NCBI RefSeq assembly: GCF_032397745.1
Contig: NZ_CP135921.1
Coordinates: forward strand, 1,612,001 to 1,676,000
Origin: Bradyrhizobium prioriisuperbiae
GTDB lineage: Bacteria; Pseudomonadota; Alphaproteobacteria; Rhizobiales; Xanthobacteraceae
Direction: 5' to 3'
Length of the DNA stretch: 64,000 nucleotides
The notes under the pieces are model-generated. The model saw nothing but the letters and a program-made list of their open reading frames with translations. It was not told the origin of the DNA and made no database searches. Made by a program: the position numbers and the translations under genes. Positions 51,781-60,269 of this stretch are shown here, piece by piece; position 1 is the stretch's first letter, and every line of letters starts with the position of its first letter.

Positions 51781-51818
51781 TGGCAAATTCCCTTGGTTCC
51801 ACTACGCGAATCGCAACC

Positions 51819-51831
51819 GTTGCATTGCAAC
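51819..51831. promoter_or_regulatory. Short palindrome upstream of the DUF2158 gene
   Basis: GTTGCATTGCAAC is a 6+1+6 palindrome, 39 bases before the ATG on the minus strand. A related TGCAGTGCAA follows about 20 bases further. It may be an operator, but no regulator lies nearby. Confidence 0.35.
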
Positions 51832-52006
51832 AGTAGCAAATCGCTGCAGTGCAATCACCCGTTGCGGGCGGCGATCGCTATGGATCCAGGAGCAGTGCCC
51901 CGATGCTGGTCCAATACCGGCTTGTCGCGCTATCTCATTGTTTGGGCGGGCCCATTCGGATCGAAAGCCGGAGGATGACCGTTTTCAGACCAGCCGGAAG
52001 CGCAAC

Positions 52007-52726
52007 CTAATCCGCCCCGAGATACGCCGCCTTGACCTTCGGGTCCGAGAGCAGGGCCGAGGCCGCGCCGCTCGAGATGATGTGGCCGGTTTCCAGCACA
52101 TACCCGCGGTCGGCGATTTCCAGCGCCGCGGTGGCGTTCTGCTCAACCAGCAGCACGGTGATGCCGTCCTGCTTCAGCGCCGTGATCGCCGCCAGGATCT
52201 GGTCGACGAGAATGGGAGACAGTCCGAGCGAGGGCTCGTCGAGCAGCAGCAATTTCGGCTTGCCCATCAGCGCGCGGCCGATGGCCAGCATCTGCTGCTG
52301 GCCGCCGGACAAACCGCCCGCGGCCAGATGGCGCTTTTCGCGCAGTATCGGAAACATCGCAAATACCCGTTCGCGATCACGCTCGATGCCGTCGTCGCGC
52401 CGCATGTAGGCGCCAAGCCGCAGATTGTCATCGACGGACAGCGGACCGAACACCTGCCGCCCTTCCGGCGATTGGGTCATGCCGCGCGCGACGCGCCGGT
52501 GCGGCGGCAACCGGTCGATGCGATCACCGAGAAAACGGATTTCGCCACCGGTGGTCGGCTGCACGCCCGACAACGCCCGCAGCAGCGTGGTCTTTCCGGC
52601 GCCGTTGGAGCCGATCAAGGCCACAACCTCGCCAGCCTTGACCGCGAGACTGACGCCCTTCAGCACCTCGATGCGGCCATAGGCGCTGTGCAGATCGGTG
52701 ACCTCGAGCATCGCAGCCTCAGGCAC
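52007..52726 (-). CDS. livF: ABC transporter ATP-binding protein, LivF type
   Basis: A 239-residue ATPase of the branched-chain-amino-acid-type (HAAT) importers. Walker A is GSNGAGKTT, the signature LSGGQQQMLAIGRAL, Walker B LLLLDEPSLGLSP, with the H-loop region replaced by LLVEQN, a LivF hallmark. Last gene of a five-gene transporter cluster. Its start overlaps the livG stop by eight bases. The substrate is given by the binding protein at 55556, and by context may be an aromatic acid rather than an amino acid. Confidence 0.88.
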   Translation of the reverse strand: MPEAAMLEVTDLHSAYGRIEVLKGVSLAVKAGEVVALIGSNGAGKTTLLRALSGVQPTTGGEIRFLGDRIDRLPPHRRVARGMTQSPEGRQVFGPLSVDDNLRLGAYMRRDDGIERDRERVFAMFPILREKRHLAAGGLSGGQQQMLAIGRALMGKPKLLLLDEPSLGLSPILVDQILAAITALKQDGITVLLVEQNATAALEIADRGYVLETGHIISSGAASALLSDPKVKAAYLGAD

Positions 52727-53501
52727 GGGCCGCCTCCCGTGCGCCGTGTTTGCCGAGATAGGCCTCCATCACCGCCGGATTGTCGCGCACTTCGCGCGGC
52801 GTGCCCTCAGTGAGGGGCCGCCCTCGCTCCAGCACCAGAATGCGATCGGAGATTTTCATCACCAGCTTCATGTCGTGCTCGACCAGCACCACCGCGATGC
52901 CTTTATCTGCCACGCGGCGGATCAACCGGTCGATCTCTTCGGTTTCAACCGCGTTGCAGCCGGCGGCCGGCTCATCGAGCAGCAGCACCTTCGGTTCAGC
53001 CGCAAGTGCGCGGGCAATTTCCAGCCGCTTGCAGGCGCCATAAGGCAGCGAACCGGCGAGCTGATCGGCGCCGCCGCGCAAGCCCACTTCATCCAGCAGT
53101 TGAAGTGCAGCCTCGCGTGTCGCGCTGTTCTGCCGCGACACCGACGGCAGCCGGAACAGGTCGGCGAACAGATTGCAGCGCTCGCGCAAATGCCGGCCGA
53201 CCATCACATTCTCGGCGGCGGTCATGCGCTGGAAGATCTGCAGGTTCTGGAAGGTGCGCGACATACCACGCGCGGCCAGCCGATCCGGCGCAAAGCCGGT
53301 GACATCATTGCCGGCGAGTTCGACCTGCCCCTGGTCGGCTGCGTAGACGCCGGAGACCACGTTGAACAGCGTGGTCTTGCCCGCACCGTTCGGGCCGATG
53401 ATGGAGAGGATCTGCCCTGGCGCCACCGTGAAGCAGACGCCGTCGATCGCCTTGATGCCGCCAAACGCAATGCCGATGTCGCGGGCGCTCAGGATGGTCA
53501 T
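52719..53501 (-). CDS. livG: ABC transporter ATP-binding protein, LivG type
   Basis: A 260-residue ATPase. Walker A is GPNGAGKTTLFNVVSG, the signature LPYGACKRLEIARAL (LivG proteins typically have LPYG in place of LSGG), Walker B KVLLLDEPAAG, and H-loop VLVEHDM. RGMSRTFQNLQIF is the Q-loop region. The ATG at 53501 overlaps the livM stop by four bases, so a frame extension to 53525 is less likely. It should form a heterodimer with LivF. Confidence 0.89.
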   Translation of the reverse strand: MTILSARDIGIAFGGIKAIDGVCFTVAPGQILSIIGPNGAGKTTLFNVVSGVYAADQGQVELAGNDVTGFAPDRLAARGMSRTFQNLQIFQRMTAAENVMVGRHLRERCNLFADLFRLPSVSRQNSATREAALQLLDEVGLRGGADQLAGSLPYGACKRLEIARALAAEPKVLLLDEPAAGCNAVETEEIDRLIRRVADKGIAVVLVEHDMKLVMKISDRILVLERGRPLTEGTPREVRDNPAVMEAYLGKHGAREAARA

Positions 53502-54445
53502 GCGCGGGCCTTCCGGGTCAGCCACTTGCCGGCGGTGGGCACAATGCCATCGCGCATGAAAATCATCGACACAATGATAATGAAACCGAGCAGCAGGTTC
53601 TCGTATTCCTGAAACACGGTCAGCACCTGCGGCAGCGTCACCAGCACGGCGGCACCGACGATGCTGCCGACCACGGAGCCAAGCCCGCCCAGCACCACCA
53701 TGGTGACCATTTCGACCGAATGCAGGAAGCCGGCCTGATCCGGGTTGGTGAAGCCGTTCATCAGCGCGAGCATCGAGCCGGCCAGCGACGCGTACACCGC
53801 GGCCACCACAAACGCCTGCAGCTTGAAGCGGGCGACATCGACGCCGGCGACGCGGGCGGCGACCTCGCTGTCATGCAGCGCACGAAACGCGCGCCCGGTG
53901 GGTGTTTCATAAAGATTGAGCGCGATCCAGGTGCCGAGCAGCAGCATGCCGCCCGTGATCCAGTACCAGGTGTCGGAGCCGCTGGCACGCCAGCCGAACA
54001 GTGCGAGCTTGGCCACCGGCATGCCATCCGGCCCGCCAGTCCAGCGGCTTTCGGTGGTGATCACCATGGCCACCAGGACACCGAGGCCGAGAGTAGCGAT
54101 CGCCAGATAATGGCCTTTCAAGCGCAGGATGGGACGGCCGACGAGAAAGGCCAGCACGGCAGAAATCACGGCGCCGGCGAGCAGCGCCGCCAGCGACGGC
54201 ACGCCAAGATGTTTCGGGCCGATCGCGACCGCATAAGCGCCGATGCCGAAAAAGCCGGCATGGCCGAGGCTGACCTGACCGGCCTGCCCCATCAGCACAT
54301 TGAGACCGATCGCCGCGAACGCCGACACCCAGACCAGCGCGGCGACGCGATAATAATAACTCGAGGGAAACAGCAGAGGCAGCAGCACGATGACCGCGGC
54401 GAGCACCAGCAGGGTGACGGCACGATGGCCCAACTGAAACGGCAT
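53498..54445 (-). CDS. livM: ABC transporter permease, LivM type
   Basis: A 315-residue permease. About ten hydrophobic segments are visible, such as AVTLLVLAAVIVLLPLLFPSSYYYRVAALVWVSAFAAIGLNVLMGQAGQVSLGHAGFFGIGAYAVAI, which is the family signature. The EAA-like loop is TGRAFRALHDSEVAARVAGVDVARFKLQAFVVAAVYASLAGSML. It partners LivH. Three bases separate it from the livH gene. Confidence 0.9.
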   Translation of the reverse strand: MPFQLGHRAVTLLVLAAVIVLLPLLFPSSYYYRVAALVWVSAFAAIGLNVLMGQAGQVSLGHAGFFGIGAYAVAIGPKHLGVPSLAALLAGAVISAVLAFLVGRPILRLKGHYLAIATLGLGVLVAMVITTESRWTGGPDGMPVAKLALFGWRASGSDTWYWITGGMLLLGTWIALNLYETPTGRAFRALHDSEVAARVAGVDVARFKLQAFVVAAVYASLAGSMLALMNGFTNPDQAGFLHSVEMVTMVVLGGLGSVVGSIVGAAVLVTLPQVLTVFQEYENLLLGFIIIVSMIFMRDGIVPTAGKWLTRKARA

Positions 54446-54448
54446 CGC

Positions 54449-55321
54449 TCAGACCCTCTCCACGGTGCGCCGGCCGAACAGGCCCTGCGGCATCGCGAAC
54501 AGCACGATCAGGATGACGATGAAGGCGAAGGCGTCCTTGTAGGTCGAGGAGATGTAACCGGCCCCGAAGGACTCCAGCAGTCCGAGCAGCAGGCCGCCGG
54601 CGACCGCGCCCAACGGATTGCCCATGCCGCCGAGCATCGCGGCCGCAAAGCCTTTCAGCGCCAGCAGCGTGCCGACATCATAACTGGTGAGAGTAATCGG
54701 CGTGACCAGAATGCCGGCGATCGCACCAATGGCAGCGGAGCCGCCGAACGCCAGCGCCATCACGGTTGTGATGTTGATCCCGACCAGACGCGCCGCCAGC
54801 CGGTTGGCCGCGGTGGCGAGCACCGCTTTGCCGAGCACGGTGCGTTCCAGAAACATGTAGAGCAGCAGCACGATCACCGCGGTGCCGCCGAGCACCCAGA
54901 AGCTTTGTGGCTGCACCGCCGCACCAAACAGATTGATCGGCGTGTCGCCGGAGAAGGCCGGCAGCTTGTGGAACTGCTTGTCGAACACCACCTGCGCCGC
55001 GCCGCGCAGCAGGATCGAGGCGCCGATGGTGATGATGATCAGCGTGACGGCGGACGCGCCACGCGCCGGCGCAATCGCCAGCCAGTAGAGTAGCAACCCG
55101 ACGGCGACAGAGACAATCACCGCAATCAGCGCCGCCAGCGGCAGCGGGACGCCCATGGCCGAGACAAACACCGTCACCATGCCGCCGAGCATGACGAATT
55201 CGCCCTGCGCGAAATTCACCACGTCGGATGCGTTGTAGACCAGGGTAAAGCCCAGCGCGACCAGCGCGTAGACCGCACCGACCGTCAGGCCCGACATCAG
55301 GAATTGAAAAAACTCGGCCAT
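54449..55321 (-). CDS. livH: ABC transporter permease, LivH type
   Basis: A 290-residue permease with about eight hydrophobic segments. The N-terminus FFQFLMSGLTVGAVYALVALGFTLVYNASDVVNFAQGEFVMLGG is diagnostic for LivH. The coupling loop is GKAVLATAANRLAARLVGINITTVMALAFGGSAAIGAIAGIL. It heads the permease/ATPase genes, and is separated from the binding-protein gene upstream by 234 bases containing a REP-like palindrome pair, so expression may step down there. Confidence 0.9.
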   Translation of the reverse strand: MAEFFQFLMSGLTVGAVYALVALGFTLVYNASDVVNFAQGEFVMLGGMVTVFVSAMGVPLPLAALIAVIVSVAVGLLLYWLAIAPARGASAVTLIIITIGASILLRGAAQVVFDKQFHKLPAFSGDTPINLFGAAVQPQSFWVLGGTAVIVLLLYMFLERTVLGKAVLATAANRLAARLVGINITTVMALAFGGSAAIGAIAGILVTPITLTSYDVGTLLALKGFAAAMLGGMGNPLGAVAGGLLLGLLESFGAGYISSTYKDAFAFIVILIVLFAMPQGLFGRRTVERV

Positions 55322-55450
55322 AACCCCTCAACGGCCGGTGATCGGCCGCGCATTCAAGACGTTGGTGATGTGTTTGTCACTTGTTCCGTGACTTGGGTTT
55401 TTCGCTGCACGTTGCAGTGCGGCGTGTCGAAGCGTAGCTCCAAATTCTGC

Positions 55451-55537
55451 GTCATGCCCGCACTTGTTGCGGGCATCCACGCCTTCGCTTCGTCAACAAG
55501 GAAGACGTGGATGGCCGGGACAAGCCCGGCCATGACG
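55451..55537. repeat. Pair of REP-like palindromes between binding protein and livH
   Basis: The first, GTCATGCCCGCACTTGTTGC then GGGCATCCACG, is a hairpin; the second, at 55507-55537, is identical to the element at the left window edge. They are set within the transcript from the binding-protein gene to livH, a typical place for mRNA-stabilising or attenuating hairpins. Confidence 0.75.
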
Positions 55538-55555
55538 GCGGAAAGGCAATGCCCC

Positions 55556-56722
55556 TCAAGTCCCCGGCGCCAGCAGCGTCCAGTCGCCGCCCTTGATCTC
55601 CAGCATGCGGAAGGCCGAGAGATCGAGGCCGAGGTGGTCGGTGGGCGACATGTTGACGACGCCGCCGGTGCCGACAAAGCCCTTGGTCTTTTCGATTTCG
55701 TCGCGCAGCTTCTTCGGGTCGGTGGAGTTGGCGCGCTTGATGGCATCGACCAGAATGAAGAGGCCGTCATAGGCGTGGCCGCCAAAGGTCGAAACCGGCT
55801 GCTTGGTGCCGTCTTCATAGGCCTTCTTGTAGTCGACCACGATTTTCTTCTGCGCGTCCGAATCCGGCAGCTTGTCGCCGACCAGCAGCGCCGCCGCCGG
55901 CAACCGGACGCCATCCGCCGCCGGACCAGCGAGATCGATGAAGCTTTTCGAGGCGACGCCATGGCTTTGATACAGCGGCGTTGCAGACATGCCGAGCTGG
56001 GCATAGTTGCGGGTCACGATCGCGGGGCCCTGGCCGAAGCCCGGATTGACCACGGCCTGGATGCCGGCAGTGTTCTTGATCTTGGTGAGCTGCGCGGTCA
56101 TGTCGCTGTCGCGTGGGCCGTAGCTTTCCTCGGCGACGACCTTGATGCCGTATTTCGGTGCGGCGATATTGCATTGCGCGCGCATCGAGGCGCCGAAACC
56201 ATCGGTGCCGGAGATCATCGCGATGTTGGTCAGGTTGCGCTGCTTCAGATTTTCGAAGATCTTTTCGCACGCCATCTTGTCGGTGTGCGGCGTCTTGAAC
56301 ACGTATTTCTGCACCGGCTGGACGATTTCGATGGCGCCGCCGAGCGAGATCAGCGGCACTTCCGCCGCCTCGAACACCGGGATCATCGCCATGGTGGTGC
56401 CCGTGGTCGAGCCACCTACCATCGCCATCACCTTGTCGTCTTCGATCAGCCGCGTCGCAAAGGTGCGTGCCTTGTTGGCGTCGCCACCATCATCATACAG
56501 CACGAGCTCGATTTTCTTGCCGTTGACGCCACCGGCCGCATTGATCTTCTCGACATACATCCGCAGCGTCTTGTCCTCGGGCTCGCCCAGGAAGGAGGCG
56601 GGCCCCGTGACCGAGAGAACCGAGCCGATCTTGATGGTCTGTTGGGCCAGCGCGGGATGGCACAGCGCTGATACCAGCGCCGTGGTCGCAACAAGACGTT
56701 TGATGGCTGAGAATGGTGTCAT
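55556..56722 (-). CDS. ABC transporter substrate-binding protein, LivK/HAAT type
   Basis: A 388-residue periplasmic binding protein. The signal peptide is FSAIKRLVATTALVSALCHPALAQ. The mature part begins QTIKIGSVLSVTGPASFLGEPEDKTLRMYVEKINAAGGVNGKKIELVLYDDGGDANKARTFATRLIEDDKVMAMVGGSTTGTTMAM, the HAAT family opening. The start at 56722 is fixed by GGAGGA. Its promoter region is shared with paaG and holds the TTGACC palindrome, so its ligand may be phenylacetate or a related aromatic acid instead of a branched-chain amino acid (inference). Confidence 0.88.
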   Translation of the reverse strand: MTPFSAIKRLVATTALVSALCHPALAQQTIKIGSVLSVTGPASFLGEPEDKTLRMYVEKINAAGGVNGKKIELVLYDDGGDANKARTFATRLIEDDKVMAMVGGSTTGTTMAMIPVFEAAEVPLISLGGAIEIVQPVQKYVFKTPHTDKMACEKIFENLKQRNLTNIAMISGTDGFGASMRAQCNIAAPKYGIKVVAEESYGPRDSDMTAQLTKIKNTAGIQAVVNPGFGQGPAIVTRNYAQLGMSATPLYQSHGVASKSFIDLAGPAADGVRLPAAALLVGDKLPDSDAQKKIVVDYKKAYEDGTKQPVSTFGGHAYDGLFILVDAIKRANSTDPKKLRDEIEKTKGFVGTGGVVNMSPTDHLGLDLSAFRMLEIKGGDWTLLAPGT

Positions 56723-56778
56723 GTCTTCCTCCAGGGTTGCCTGCTCATTTTTATCGGAGCTTGGCGTCCTCAATATAA

Positions 56779-56798
56779 TTGACCGAACGGTTGGTCAA
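56779..56798. promoter_or_regulatory. Candidate PaaR operator in the divergent liv/paa promoter
   Basis: The 20-base site has arms TTGACC and GGTCAA around GAACGGTT, with ACCGAACGGT in the centre as often seen in TetR-type operators. TTGACC is present on each strand and can act as the -35 box both ways. On the minus strand, TATATT follows at 15 bases. A TetR repressor here would silence both the binding-protein gene and the paa genes. Confidence 0.6.
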
Positions 56799-56865
56799 TA
56801 GTAAGTTGGTTGGATAACGGCGGCTGCGACAACGCGGCAACAGACCGGCCGAACGGGAGAACACC

Positions 56866-57657
56866 TTGGACACAGATCTGGTTTTGACCGAAACCCGCGA
56901 GGGCTATCGCGTTGTCACCCTCAACCGCCCCGACCGCCTCAACTCCTTCAATGCCCGTCAGCATGAAGCGCTGATGACGGCGCTTGTGGCCGCCGAGGCG
57001 GACATCAGCTGCCGCGCGCTGATCCTCACCGGCGCCGGCCGCGGCTTCTGCGCCGGGCAGGATCTGTCCGACGGAGTCTACACCCCCGGCGAGACGCCGG
57101 ACCTGAGCGTCACCATCCAACGTTATTACAATCCGCTGGTGCGCAAGCTGCGCGACCTGCCGATGCCGGTGATCTGCGCGGTCAATGGCACCGCGGCGGG
57201 CGCCGGCGCCAACATCGCCTTCGCATGCGACCTCGTGCTGGCGGCAAAATCGGCAAAATTCATCCAGTCGTTTGCGAAAATCGGCCTGGTGCCGGATTCC
57301 GGCGGCACCTGGTTGCTGCCGCGGCTGGCCGGGCGCGCCCGCGCCCGTGGCCTTGCGCTGCTGGCCGAACCGATTTCGGCCGAGCAAGCCGAAGCCTGGG
57401 GCCTGATCTGGAAGACGGTCGACGACGCCGGCCTGATGACGGAAGCCCATCGTCTCGCGGCGCACCTCGCGACCCAGCCGACCAGCGGACTCGCTTTGAT
57501 CAAGCAGGCGCTCGACGCGGCCGAAACCAACGACCTCGACCAGCAGCTTGATCTCGAACGCGACCTGCAGGGACAGGCCGGCCGCACACCTGACTACATG
57601 GAAGGCGTCACCGCGTTCTTTGAAAAGCGCGCCGCCGTCTTCAAGGGGCGGGTGTGA
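56866..57657 (+). CDS. paaG: Phenylacetate pathway enoyl-CoA isomerase
   Basis: A 263-residue crotonase-fold enzyme. In the phenylacetate pathway PaaG isomerises the ring 1,2-epoxide of phenylacetyl-CoA to the oxepin. The oxyanion-hole segments are ILTGAGRGFCAGQDLSD and AVNGTAAGAGANIAFACDLVLAAKSAKFIQSFAKIGLVPDSGGTWLLPRL, where the aspartate in PDSGG is typical of PaaG-type isomerases. The TTG start at 56866 is supported by GGGAGAACACC. Its stop overlaps the paaI ATG by one base. Confidence 0.87.
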   Translation: MDTDLVLTETREGYRVVTLNRPDRLNSFNARQHEALMTALVAAEADISCRALILTGAGRGFCAGQDLSDGVYTPGETPDLSVTIQRYYNPLVRKLRDLPMPVICAVNGTAAGAGANIAFACDLVLAAKSAKFIQSFAKIGLVPDSGGTWLLPRLAGRARARGLALLAEPISAEQAEAWGLIWKTVDDAGLMTEAHRLAAHLATQPTSGLALIKQALDAAETNDLDQQLDLERDLQGQAGRTPDYMEGVTAFFEKRAAVFKGRV

Positions 57658-58103
57658 TGGACGGCGATCACGATGGCCACGCGCTGGCGCAAGTGTCGGC
57701 GCAAGCGATGTGGGCGAACGACAACGCCAGCCGCGGGCTTGGCATGACGCTTGTCAGCGTGGCGCCCGGCGAAGCGGTGCTGTCCATGGTCGTGCGCAAG
57801 GACATGGTGAACGGCCACGGCATCTGCCATGGCGGCTTCATGTTCACGCTGGCGGATTCTGCCTTCGCCTTTGCCTGCAACAGCCATGGCGAGCCCGCGG
57901 TGGCGCAGCAATGCGCGGTGACCTTCATTCGGCCGGTTCGGGAGGGCGAAACGCTCACGGCGCATGCGCTGGAGCGCTCGCGTGTCGGCCGCGGCGGCAT
58001 CTACGATGTCACCGTGCGCGCCGCCGACGGCGACGCTGTCGCGGAGTTCCGGGGACATTCACGTACGATCGGGGGGCGATCCCCCAGCACCAAGAGTTCA
58101 TAA
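57657..58103 (+). CDS. paaI: Hydroxyphenylacetyl-CoA thioesterase
   Basis: A 148-residue hotdog thioesterase. GHGICHGGFMFTLADSAFAFACNSHGEPAVAQQCAVTFIRPV carries the HGG...D catalytic pattern of PaaI. It clears dead-end CoA esters of the pathway, such as hydroxyphenylacetyl-CoA or oxepin derivatives, and rescues CoA. The ATG overlaps the paaG stop (TGATG). A GTG one codon earlier is possible. Followed 21 bases later by paaK. Confidence 0.87.
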   Translation: MDGDHDGHALAQVSAQAMWANDNASRGLGMTLVSVAPGEAVLSMVVRKDMVNGHGICHGGFMFTLADSAFAFACNSHGEPAVAQQCAVTFIRPVREGETLTAHALERSRVGRGGIYDVTVRAADGDAVAEFRGHSRTIGGRSPSTKSS

Positions 58104-58124
58104 AAGAAGTTTCGGGAGGATTCC

Positions 58125-59459
58125 TTGCTGCAAATTCCACTCCGCAAGCTGGCTGAGCTGAAGCCTCAACCCACCGCGCTCGATCGCTTTGAAACCGCCT
58201 CGACCGACGAGCTGCGCGCCTGGCAGCGCGAGCGGCTGGCATGGTCGCTGCGCCATGCCTACACCAACGTGCCGCATTATCGCGCCAAGTTCGATGCCGC
58301 CGGCGTTCACCCCGACGACTTCAAGACGCTCAGCGACCTGGCAAAATTTCCGTTCACCGCCAAGGCGGATCTGCGCGACAATTATCCGTTCGGCATGTTC
58401 GCCGTGCCGCAATCCCAGGTTTCGCGCATTCATGCGTCGTCGGGCACCACCGGCAAGCCGACCGTAGTCGGCTACACCAAGGCCGACATCGACGTCTGGA
58501 GCGACATGGTCGCCCGCTCGATCCGCGCCGCCGGCGGCCGACCCGGCATGAAGGTGCATATCGCCTACGGTTATGGCCTGTTCACCGGCGGCCTTGGCGC
58601 CCATTACGGCGCGGAACGCCTGGGCTGCACGGTGATTCCGATGTCCGGCGGTATGACCGAGCGCCAGGTCCAGCTCATCACCGATTTCAAGCCCGACGTC
58701 ATCATGGTGACGCCGTCCTACATGCTGGCGATCCTGGACGAATTCAGGAAGCAGGGCCTCGATCCGCGCCAATCGTCGCTGCGGATCGGCATCTTCGGTG
58801 CCGAGCCCTGGACCAATGCGATGCGTGAGGAGATCGAGGAAGCTTTCGACCTGCACGCGGTCGACATCTACGGCCTGTCGGAGGTGATGGGACCGGGCGT
58901 TGCCAGCGAGTGCGTCGAAACCAAGGACGGCCTGCACGTCTGGGAAGATCATTTCTATCCCGAGGTGATCGATCCGGTGACGGGTGAGGTGTTGCCCGAC
59001 GGAGAACAGGGCGAACTGGTGTTCACCTCGCTGACCAAGGAAGCGATGCCCGTGATCCGCTATCGCACCCGCGACCTGACCCGGCTGCTGCCGGGCACCG
59101 CGCGAGCACTGCGCCGGATGGAAAAGGTCACCGGACGCACCGACGACATGATGATCATCCGCGGCGTCAATGTGTTTCCGACCCAGATCGAGGAAAAGCT
59201 CGCCACCATCCCGGTGCTGTCGATGCATTACCTGATCGTACTGAGCCGTGAAGGCCGCATGGACGAAATGCAGATCCAGGTGGAAGCGCGTCCGGACGCA
59301 ACGCCCGAGGCGCGCAAGTCCGCCGCCAGGCAGCTGGAGCAATCGGTCAAGGACACCATCGGCATTACCGCGCGCGTGGATGTCCTCGACCCCGGCGCGA
59401 TCGAACGCTCGCTCGGCAAGGCCAAACGCATCGTCGATCGCAGGCCGAAGCATGATTAG
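58125..59459 (+). CDS. paaK: Phenylacetate-CoA ligase
   Basis: A 444-residue adenylate-forming ligase making phenylacetyl-CoA from phenylacetate, CoA and ATP. The P-loop is ASSGTTGKPTVVGYT (about 103-117). VTPSYMLAILDE, FGAEPWTNAMREEIE, DIYGLSEVMGPGVASECVETKDGLHVWEDHFYPEVIDP and YRTRDLTRLLPG are all family marks of PaaK. The TTG start at 58125 has GGGAGGA five bases before. Last gene before a REP-like element and the TetR regulator. Confidence 0.92.
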   Translation: MLQIPLRKLAELKPQPTALDRFETASTDELRAWQRERLAWSLRHAYTNVPHYRAKFDAAGVHPDDFKTLSDLAKFPFTAKADLRDNYPFGMFAVPQSQVSRIHASSGTTGKPTVVGYTKADIDVWSDMVARSIRAAGGRPGMKVHIAYGYGLFTGGLGAHYGAERLGCTVIPMSGGMTERQVQLITDFKPDVIMVTPSYMLAILDEFRKQGLDPRQSSLRIGIFGAEPWTNAMREEIEEAFDLHAVDIYGLSEVMGPGVASECVETKDGLHVWEDHFYPEVIDPVTGEVLPDGEQGELVFTSLTKEAMPVIRYRTRDLTRLLPGTARALRRMEKVTGRTDDMMIIRGVNVFPTQIEEKLATIPVLSMHYLIVLSREGRMDEMQIQVEARPDATPEARKSAARQLEQSVKDTIGITARVDVLDPGAIERSLGKAKRIVDRRPKHD

Positions 59460-59468
59460 AAACTCATC

Positions 59469-59572
59469 GGCCTCGTGGTTCGAGACGCGCAGCCTTGCTG
59501 CGCTCCTCACCATGAGGAGTTTCCCCTCATCCTGAGGAGCCCGCGCAGCGGGCGTCTCGAAGGACGAGGCCA
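59469..59572. repeat. REP-like palindromic repeat between paaK and the TetR gene
   Basis: Opens GGCCTCGTGGTTCGAGACGC and closes GCGTCTCGAAGGACGAGGCC, so the ends are near-perfect inverted copies. CTCCTCACCATGAGGAG and CCCTCATCCTGAGGAG lie in the middle. Same family as 36871-36980 and 62681-62783. Confidence 0.8.
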
Positions 59573-59596
59573 CGAACTTAAGGACTACGGCACGAC

Positions 59597-60232
59597 ATGG
59601 CACGCTCTCGCGCCAGCGACTACGACGACAAACGACGCACCATCCTCAACCGATCGGCGGAGCTATTCTCCGAGCACGGTTACGACCGCGCATCGATGAA
59701 CAAGATCGCGGAGGCCTGCGGCGTGTCGAAAGCGAACCTTTATCACTACTACAAAGACAAAGAAGAACTGCTGTTCGACGTCATTCGCTTCCATCTCGAG
59801 GAACTGCTTGAAACGGTTGAAGCTGCCGATCATCCCGAGCTGCCGCCGCCGGAGCGGCTGCGCGATCTCGTCGGCGGCTTGCTCGAGGCATATCGCGACG
59901 CGGATTCACAGCACAATGTCCAGATCAACAGCCTGCGTTTCCTGCCCCCCGAGCGCCAGGCGGAGCTCAAGGCGATGGAGCGCGAGCTGGTGCGGATCTT
60001 TTCCGACGCCGTACTCGGCATCGCCCCGCAGTTGAAGGGAACCAGGATGCTGAAGCCCGTGACCATGTCGCTGTTCGGCATGTTGAACTGGCACTATCTG
60101 TGGTTTCGCGACGGCGGCGACGTCACCCGTGCCGACTATGCCGACCTCGTCACCAAGCTGATCTCCGACGGCACCCGCACGCTGCGCGCACAGCCGCGGG
60201 CCGCGTCCAAGCGCTCCGCCGCGGCGGAATAA
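59597..60232 (+). CDS. paaR: TetR-family regulator, PaaR-like
   Basis: A 211-residue TetR regulator. The helix-turn-helix part is RTILNRSAELFSEHGYDRASMNKIAEACGVSKANLYHYYKDKEELLFDVIRFHLEELLE. The C-terminus contains LKPVTMSLFGMLNWHYLWFRDGGDVTRADYADLVTKL, as in TetR proteins of phenylacetate clusters of alpha- and betaproteobacteria (the GMLNWxYxWfr segment). Sitting between paaK and paaZ, it is probably the phenylacetyl-CoA-responsive repressor that binds the site at 56779-56798. Confidence 0.83.
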   Translation: MARSRASDYDDKRRTILNRSAELFSEHGYDRASMNKIAEACGVSKANLYHYYKDKEELLFDVIRFHLEELLETVEAADHPELPPPERLRDLVGGLLEAYRDADSQHNVQINSLRFLPPERQAELKAMERELVRIFSDAVLGIAPQLKGTRMLKPVTMSLFGMLNWHYLWFRDGGDVTRADYADLVTKLISDGTRTLRAQPRAASKRSAAAE

Positions 60233-60269
60233 TCACCGACATCCATCCCTTTAACCGCAGAGTGATCCC

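Noticed and set aside
53720..55093. A 457-residue plus-strand frame across livM and livH
   Set aside because: It is a shadow of two permease genes with clear family signatures on the other strand.
52007..56722. A branched-chain amino acid transporter in the strict sense
   Set aside because: The family match is clear, but the promoter shared with paa genes points to an aromatic substrate. I therefore kept the liv symbols for the subunit type only and did not assign a substrate.
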